Shown here piece by piece: positions 7,358 through 11,906 of a DNA stretch of 11,906 nucleotides (its first letter is position 1; every line of letters starts with the position of its first letter). The position numbers were made by a program, and so were the translations under genes. The DNA is from CAZWZG01 sp964638245 (GTDB lineage: Bacteria; Pseudomonadota; Alphaproteobacteria; Rhodobacterales; Rhodobacteraceae), in the NCBI GenBank assembly GCA_964638245.1, contig CAZWZG010000093.1:1-11906 (forward strand), in the 5' to 3' direction. The notes beneath the pieces are model-generated. The model made no database searches. It was not told the DNA's origin and saw nothing but the letters and a program-made list of their open reading frames with translations.

Positions 7358-8844
7358 GCCAGCCGCCCGTCAAGGGCCGCAACCGCGACGCTTGCCTGTT
7401 CGGCATCATCAAACGGCAGAACATCGTCGCCGATGACCTGCCCCGTTTCGTGGCCCTTGCCCGCGATCAGCAACGCATCGCCTGCACCGAGCGCATCCAC
7501 GCCGCGCAAGATGGCCTCGGCGCGGTCACCGACTTCTGAAAAATCGCCGGACATGCCTTCGATCACGGCGGCCCGGATGGCGGCGGGGTCTTCGCTACGC
7601 GGATTGTCATCGGTGACGATGGCCACATCCGCCCCCCGGCTGGCCGCCGCACCCATCAGCGGACGCTTCGTGCTATCGCGGTCTCCGCCGGCACCAAACA
7701 CAACGATGATGCGGCCCATAACGTGAGGTCGTAGCGCGGCGAGCGCGGTGGCAACGGCGTCAGGCGTATGGGCATAGTCGACAAACACCGTCGCTCCGTT
7801 TTCCCGGGTGGCCACATGCTGCATTCGGCCCCGGACCGTTGTCAGATGCTCAAGCGCGTTGAAGACATCGCGCGGCTCACCGCCACACGCGATCACAAGC
7901 CCTGCGGCAACCATAGCGTTGGAGGCCTGGAACCCACCAATTAGGCCAAGCCGAACCTGATGCGTCTGACCGGCCCAAGAAAAACGGAGCGTCTGCGCTT
8001 CACTCTCGAAGCGTTGCGCAAGGATATGAAGCGCGGCTCTGTCGGACGCACCAACAGTCAAAACATCCTGCCCGCGCGCTTCGGCTGTCATGACGACTTC
8101 TGCTCCGCGTGGGTCATCCAGATTGATCACCGCTGTTCCGTCGTCGGGCAGAACGCGCTCGAACAGGCCCAGCTTTGCTTCAAAGTAATCGTCAAAGGTG
8201 TCGTGGTAATCCAAATGATCTTGGCTGATATTGGTGAACGCCGCCGCTAGCAGCTGCACTCCATCCAGGCGTTTCTGCTCAAGCCCATGAGAAGACGCTT
8301 CCATCGCAACATGGGTTATGCCTTCGCGCACCGCTTCCGCCAGTGTGCGATGCAGCGTGATCGGTTCGGGCGTCGTGTGGGCCAATGGCGCGGTCCAATC
8401 CCCTTCGACGCCGGTGGTGCCAAGGTTGATCGCCGGATGGCCCAGCACTTGCCAAATCTGGCGCGCAAAAGCGGCGACGCTGGTTTTCCCGTTGGTTCCG
8501 GTCACGGCAGCAATCGTTTTGGGCGTATTTGCGAACCAAAGCGCTGCGGCATGGGCCAGTGCCTGACGCGGGTCTTCTGTGCGCACGACTGGAATGCCAG
8601 CTTCAGCAATCTCGGCTTTGGCGATTTCTGCGCCAATCCGATCCGTCAGGATCGCCGCGGCCCCCATGCGGATCGCATATTGGATGAACTCGCCGCCGTG
8701 AATACGGGTGCCAGGGAGTGCCGCAAAAAGATGGCCGGGTTTGACGAGACGGCTGTCAACGGACAGGCCGGTGATCCGGGTCTCGGCCGCGCCGGATGCG
8801 GCAAGCCCTAGATCGGCCAAACGCCGTTCGCCTGTGTTTGTCAT
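7354..8844 (-). CDS. murE: UDP-MurNAc-L-Ala-D-Glu--meso-diaminopimelate ligase MurE
   Basis: MurE adds the third stem residue to UDP-MurNAc-L-Ala-D-Glu. The protein has 496 residues, as usual (about 495). Seen in order: SVDSRLVKPGHLFAAL (28-43) in the N-terminal domain, the P-loop GTNGKTS (116-122), TTPEP (157-161), EASSHGL (182-188), NISQDHLDYH (205-214), Lys224 in FEAKLGLF as the likely carbamylated lysine, DYAHTPD (356-362), GAGGDRD (384-390), DDNPRSEDP (412-420) and GKGHE (462-466). The DNPR motif is known to mark enzymes using meso-diaminopimelate rather than lysine, as expected for a Gram-negative. The ATG at 8844 begins two bases after the ftsI TAG. No strong Shine-Dalgarno sequence is visible, suggesting reinitiation by ribosomes finishing ftsI. 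Its TGA overlaps murF. Confidence 0.99.
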   Translation of the reverse strand: MTNTGERRLADLGLAASGAAETRITGLSVDSRLVKPGHLFAALPGTRIHGGEFIQYAIRMGAAAILTDRIGAEIAKAEIAEAGIPVVRTEDPRQALAHAAALWFANTPKTIAAVTGTNGKTSVAAFARQIWQVLGHPAINLGTTGVEGDWTAPLAHTTPEPITLHRTLAEAVREGITHVAMEASSHGLEQKRLDGVQLLAAAFTNISQDHLDYHDTFDDYFEAKLGLFERVLPDDGTAVINLDDPRGAEVVMTAEARGQDVLTVGASDRAALHILAQRFESEAQTLRFSWAGQTHQVRLGLIGGFQASNAMVAAGLVIACGGEPRDVFNALEHLTTVRGRMQHVATRENGATVFVDYAHTPDAVATALAALRPHVMGRIIVVFGAGGDRDSTKRPLMGAAASRGADVAIVTDDNPRSEDPAAIRAAVIEGMSGDFSEVGDRAEAILRGVDALGAGDALLIAGKGHETGQVIGDDVLPFDDAEQASVAVAALDGRLA

Positions 8845-8846
8845 TT

Positions 8847-10646
8847 CTACTGCCCGGATTGCCCGCCCGTATTTGATGCCAACCTTAGCTCATCAATGGG
8901 GAGAGCTTCAATCTCTGGTGCAAGGCCCAGAAGCGGCGCTGCGCGGCGAATGATTTCTGCGGCGACAGGCACGGCTGTCCAACCTGCGGTTCGGCGTGCT
9001 TCTTCGCCCGTTGTATCGACCGGCTCATCCAGCGTGACGATCAGGACATAGGCCGGGTCATCGGACGGAAAGACCGACGCGAACGTGGCGATCACCCGGT
9101 CGTCATAGTAGCCGCCGGTGGGCTTGGGCTTGTCCGCGGTCCCGGTCTTGCCCCCAACGGCGTAGCCTTCGACTTCACCTAGGGATGCCGTGCCACGCAC
9201 GACCACCTTGCGCAACATGTCCCGGACAATCGCAGAGGTTTCTTCCGAGATGATGCGCTCTCTTGGAGCGGCGGGCTGGTCAGCCAGAAGCGTTGGCTCG
9301 ACGACCAACCCGCCGTTCACGAGGGAACTGTATGCGGCGGCCAGGTGCATCGGAGATGCGCTTAGGCCATGCCCGTAAGAGATTGTCATTGTTGAAATTT
9401 CCGACCAACGTGGCGGCAAGAGCGGCTGTGCGCCGCGCGCCTCGATGATCTCAACCGGTGTCGGCTTGAAGAAGCCAAGATCGCCAAGGAAATCCTGCTG
9501 ACGTTCTGCGCCCAGCCCAAGAGCAAGGCGCGCCGTCCCGATGTTGGAGGACTTGACGATCACGTCCTCAACACTGAGCGCAGGACCGTAGTTGCGAAAA
9601 TCGCGGATCTTGAAACGGCCCCATGTCAGAGGCCCTTTGGTGTCGACCATCGTGCTGGCGTGAGCGGTGCCTTCTTCAATAGCTTGGGCCGCGGTAAAAA
9701 TCTTGAACGTCGAGCCAAGCTCGTAAACGCCCTGCACTGCGCGATTGAACAGTGGGCTGTCGCCAGCGTCGCCTTCCGTCAGGGGGCGGGGTCTGTTGTT
9801 GGGGTCAAAGTCGGGCAGGCTGGCAAGCGCGATAACTTCACCCGAATGCACATCCATCAGAATCGCTGAGCCTGCCTTGGCGTTCATCAGCTTCATGCCG
9901 CCATCCAGCACACGCTCGATCGCATCCTGAACCGCTAGGTCGAGCGACAAGCGCACCGGTTCGAACCGGGTCGGGTCCCGCAAAGTGTCGTCGAGTGCTT
10001 TTTCGAGGCCTGCGCGTCCTTCAATCTCTGCCGAACGGACGCCTTCGCGTCCAAACCCGGCCCCGCCCAGCACATGCGCAGCCAGCGCGCCGTTGGGATA
10101 AAGGCGCATCTGGCGCGGCCCAAACAAAAGACCGGGGTCGCCGATGTCGTGGACGGCCTGCTGTTCTTCGGGGCTGATGGTGCGCTTGATCCAGAGGAAC
10201 TTGCGCCCATCCGTGAAGCGGCGCTTAAGGGCGTCCGCGTCCAGATCAGGGAAGATCTCGGCAAGCTTTTCGGCCGAACGCGCGGGGTCAATCATGATGG
10301 GCGGCTGAGCATACAGCGCGTGCGTGGTCAGATTGGTCGCCATGATGCGGCCACGACGATCAACGATATCCGCGCGCCCACCTGAAATACCCGTTGTCGA
10401 AACGCTTGCCTGAGGTTCGCGCGGGTCAGTGACCGAAACGTGCCCCATGCGCAGTCCGACCACGACGAATGCACACAGGAAGAAAACGCCAAGAACCAGC
10501 AGTCGCCCTTCCGCCATCTGTCGGGCTTGGTCACGGCCCAGTTCGCGGCGACGGGCCAGGTTCTCACGCTCGATATTGTCGGGGTTCTCACCCTTTGCAC
10601 GGGCTTCAAGGATGCGCGCCAATGGGCGTAGAGGTAACCGGCTCAT
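8847..10646 (-). CDS. ftsI: FtsI (PBP3), septal peptidoglycan transpeptidase
   Basis: FtsI is the class B penicillin-binding protein that crosslinks septal peptidoglycan in partnership with FtsW. It has 599 residues (E. coli FtsI 588). Architecture: a charged, arginine-rich cytoplasmic segment (1-47), one transmembrane helix (about 48-66), a periplasmic PBP dimerisation/pedestal domain with GRADIVDRRGRIMATN (90-105), and a C-terminal transpeptidase domain. The three active-site motifs are intact: GSTFK with Ser312 and Lys315, SSN (366-368) and KTGT (500-503). The ATG at 10646 overlaps the ftsL stop as ATGA and has a very strong GGAGGAGG upstream. It ends with TAG two bases before murE. The C-terminal tail (about 575-599) after the transpeptidase fold is not recognised as a domain. 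RodA-partner PBP2 is unlikely given this operon position and the FtsI-like N-terminus. Confidence 0.98.
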   Translation of the reverse strand: MSRLPLRPLARILEARAKGENPDNIERENLARRRELGRDQARQMAEGRLLVLGVFFLCAFVVVGLRMGHVSVTDPREPQASVSTTGISGGRADIVDRRGRIMATNLTTHALYAQPPIMIDPARSAEKLAEIFPDLDADALKRRFTDGRKFLWIKRTISPEEQQAVHDIGDPGLLFGPRQMRLYPNGALAAHVLGGAGFGREGVRSAEIEGRAGLEKALDDTLRDPTRFEPVRLSLDLAVQDAIERVLDGGMKLMNAKAGSAILMDVHSGEVIALASLPDFDPNNRPRPLTEGDAGDSPLFNRAVQGVYELGSTFKIFTAAQAIEEGTAHASTMVDTKGPLTWGRFKIRDFRNYGPALSVEDVIVKSSNIGTARLALGLGAERQQDFLGDLGFFKPTPVEIIEARGAQPLLPPRWSEISTMTISYGHGLSASPMHLAAAYSSLVNGGLVVEPTLLADQPAAPRERIISEETSAIVRDMLRKVVVRGTASLGEVEGYAVGGKTGTADKPKPTGGYYDDRVIATFASVFPSDDPAYVLIVTLDEPVDTTGEEARRTAGWTAVPVAAEIIRRAAPLLGLAPEIEALPIDELRLASNTGGQSGQ

Positions 10647-10975
10647 TCACCCTCCTCCCCGTCAGCGACCAAGTAAAATCCTGGCTCATCAAGCGGGTAA
10701 GCGATCTGCTCGGCACTTCCGAAGTGCTCTGGCGACAAGGAAAGAAGACCCAGACGGTCGTAGTTCAGCTCAACAAGGTCGCGTAGACGTTCAGGGCGGT
10801 TCAGCCATGCCCATTCGGCGCGCAAAACCGAAAGCGTTTCGCGATCTGCAGCGATAGATGCGTTCAGCCTTTCGATGTCGCGCAACAAGGCCTGCGTGCG
10901 ATAGTTCTCGTTATAGGCCCATGTGGCCAAGGCCATGACCAAACCAGCAGAAACAAGGTATAAAAGCGCCTTCAT
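10643..10975 (-). CDS. ftsL: Cell division protein FtsL
   Basis: FtsL is a small bitopic divisome protein. With FtsB it forms a periplasmic coiled coil that recruits and activates FtsW-FtsI. The predicted protein has 110 residues: only three residues before the membrane helix (about 4-19), a heptad-like helical region (about 25-57) and then AEWAWLNRPERLRDL (53-67), a pattern typical of alphaproteobacterial FtsL, followed by LNYDRLGLLSL (70-80). The ATG at 10975 overlaps the rsmH stop as ATGA and has GGAG eight bases upstream. A longer in-frame GTG start at 11092 would add 39 residues inside rsmH, but that stretch looks like shadow translation and is not favoured. Low sequence conservation is normal for FtsL; the identification relies on topology, the WLNRPERL segment and position between rsmH and ftsI. 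Confidence 0.94.
   Translation of the reverse strand: MKALLYLVSAGLVMALATWAYNENYRTQALLRDIERLNASIAADRETLSVLRAEWAWLNRPERLRDLVELNYDRLGLLSLSPEHFGSAEQIAYPLDEPGFYLVADGEEGE
10651..10658 (-). promoter_or_regulatory. Strong Shine-Dalgarno sequence of ftsI
   Basis: GGAGGAGG on the minus strand sits within the last codons of ftsL, four bases before the ftsI ATG (the inner GGAGG is seven bases away). This is the most extensive ribosome-binding site in the window and supports the chosen start. Confidence 0.75.
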
Positions 10976-11906
10976 CGCTGCGACTCCAACGCTAAAGCAG
11001 GCAGGCCCAGGGCGCGGCGATCCGCCTTGCCCGCTGCGGTTGATGTTCGGCGCCCCATCCGCAGACGCGCTGAGCGAGAGCGGGGGTTGCACGAAAGCTC
11101 TGCTTCGGAAGGTGCGACAGGTTTGGCAATCCGATCAAACGCGGCGGGATCCTTTTCGACCTCGGGCGCATAGCGGTTTGACCCACCTTTGGCCGCACGC
11201 GCCTGAAAGAACCGCTTCACAACGCGATCCTCAAGCGAGTGAAAGCTGACGACGGCCAGCCAGCCCTCTGGCTTCAATGCCTTTTCGGCAGCCTCAAGCC
11301 CTGCTGCAAGCTCGCCAAACTCATCGTTGACGGCAATGCGGATGGCCTGAAAGCTCCGCGTGGCGGGGTGGCTTTGCCCTGGCTTTGGTCGCGGCAGAGA
11401 GGCTTCGACGATGTCACGAAGCGCCGCCGTCGTCTCGATCGGCGCGTCTTTGCGCGCCGCTACGATCGCGCGGGCAATCCGGCGAGAGGCGCGCTCTTCG
11501 CCATAGTGGAAAAGGATATCTGCCAGAAGGGTTTCCGAGGCAGCATTCACAAGTTCGGCGGCACTCGTTCCACCGCCCATGCGCATATCGAGCGGGCCAT
11601 CCTTCATGAAGGAAAACCCACGCTCGCCCTGATCCAACTGCATCGAAGAAACGCCAAGGTCGAGCACGACGCCGTCCAGATCGGACCCGTGTTGATCAAG
11701 GTTCGAAAACGTATCTTCGACAAGCGTCAGCCGGTCGCCGTACTCCGGCGCCCATTCAGCCGCCATGTCGAACACCATAGGATCACGGTCGATTGCGATC
11801 ACGCGGGACGCGCCCGCGTCCAGCAAGGCGCGCGTGTACCCACCAGCGCCAAACGTACCATCAAGCCAAACGCCCGAAATCGGCGACGCGGCCTCGATAA
11901 TGGGCT
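10972..11906 (-). CDS. rsmH: 16S rRNA (cytosine(1402)-N(4))-methyltransferase RsmH (partial, N-terminus missing)
   Basis: RsmH (MraW) uses S-adenosylmethionine to N4-methylate C1402 in the decoding centre of 16S rRNA and commonly opens the dcw cluster after mraZ. The gene enters from the high edge; the first complete codon starts at 11904, and 310 residues are visible. Probably only 10-20 N-terminal residues are missing, because the visible part begins just before the SAM-binding motif GVWLDGTFGAGGYTRALL (visible residues 11-28). Other motifs are AIDRDP (37-42), VVLDLGVSSMQLDQGERGFS (79-98), GPLDMRM (103-109), FQAIRIAVNDEFGEL (185-199), SFHSLEDRVVKRFF (220-233) and CNPRSRSARLR (272-282). The TTG at 11826 is an internal leucine codon, not the start. 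The TGA stop overlaps the ftsL ATG. Whether mraZ lies upstream cannot be seen. Confidence 0.98.
   Translation of the reverse strand, partial: PIIEAASPISGVWLDGTFGAGGYTRALLDAGASRVIAIDRDPMVFDMAAEWAPEYGDRLTLVEDTFSNLDQHGSDLDGVVLDLGVSSMQLDQGERGFSFMKDGPLDMRMGGGTSAAELVNAASETLLADILFHYGEERASRRIARAIVAARKDAPIETTAALRDIVEASLPRPKPGQSHPATRSFQAIRIAVNDEFGELAAGLEAAEKALKPEGWLAVVSFHSLEDRVVKRFFQARAAKGGSNRYAPEVEKDPAAFDRIAKPVAPSEAELSCNPRSRSARLRMGRRTSTAAGKADRRALGLPALALESQR

Noticed and set aside
10976..11092. Longer FtsL beginning at a GTG 39 codons upstream
   Set aside because: The added residues lie wholly within rsmH in another frame, are rich in Gly, Pro and Ser and look like shadow translation. The ATG at 10975 has a Shine-Dalgarno sequence and an ATGA overlap. 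The longer form would give a more E. coli-like tail length, so it is not absolutely excluded.
10972..11826. rsmH starting at the TTG at 11826
   Set aside because: The frame stays open to the window edge and the upstream codons encode the SAM-binding motif DGTFGAGGYTR, so the TTG is an internal Leu codon.
1..11906. Search for a novel defence, mobile, phage, CRISPR or RNA element
   Set aside because: The window is almost entirely filled by conserved cell-wall and division genes on one strand. No long direct or inverted repeats, tRNA-like sequence, transposase or integrase were seen.

Overview
This window is a piece of the dcw (division and cell wall) cluster of an alphaproteobacterium, most likely a member of the Rhodobacteraceae (roseobacter/Rhodobacter group). 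That placement is an inference. It rests on the GC-rich coding sequence, the gene order, the style of the FtsL, FtsI, FtsW and MurG sequences, and an extra small membrane-protein gene between mraY and murD. Both window edges cut genes, and nothing mobile, phage-like, CRISPR-like or RNA-coding was seen.

All eleven genes lie on the minus strand, so transcription runs from high to low coordinates: rsmH (5' end missing, 11906-10972), ftsL (10975-10643), ftsI (10646-8847), murE (8844-7354), murF (7357-5966), mraY (5957-4872), an uncharacterised four-helix membrane protein (4862-4464), murD (4467-3061), ftsW (2959-1790), murG (1793-684) and murC (687 to the window start, 3' end missing). Six junctions overlap by 4 bases (ATGA, or TTGA at murD). 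Three others have gaps of 2 to 9 bases. Only the murD-ftsW junction has a real spacer (101 bases). The layout strongly suggests one transcription unit with extensive translational coupling.

The genes supply the cytoplasmic and membrane steps of peptidoglycan precursor synthesis. MurC adds L-Ala, MurD D-Glu, MurE meso-diaminopimelate (a DNPR motif is present) and MurF D-Ala-D-Ala. MraY then makes lipid I and MurG makes lipid II. FtsW and FtsI polymerise and crosslink lipid II at the septum, and FtsL belongs to the divisome complex that controls them. RsmH methylates 16S rRNA and is the usual upstream companion of ftsL. Every catalytic motif I looked for in the visible parts of these proteins is intact.

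This is mostly an ordinary core-genome region and I do not see a new defence or mobile system. The points most worth a second look are the unknown membrane protein between mraY and murD, the near-absent cytoplasmic tail of FtsL paired with a long charged tail on FtsI, the TTG start of murD, and the single intergenic gap before ftsW.
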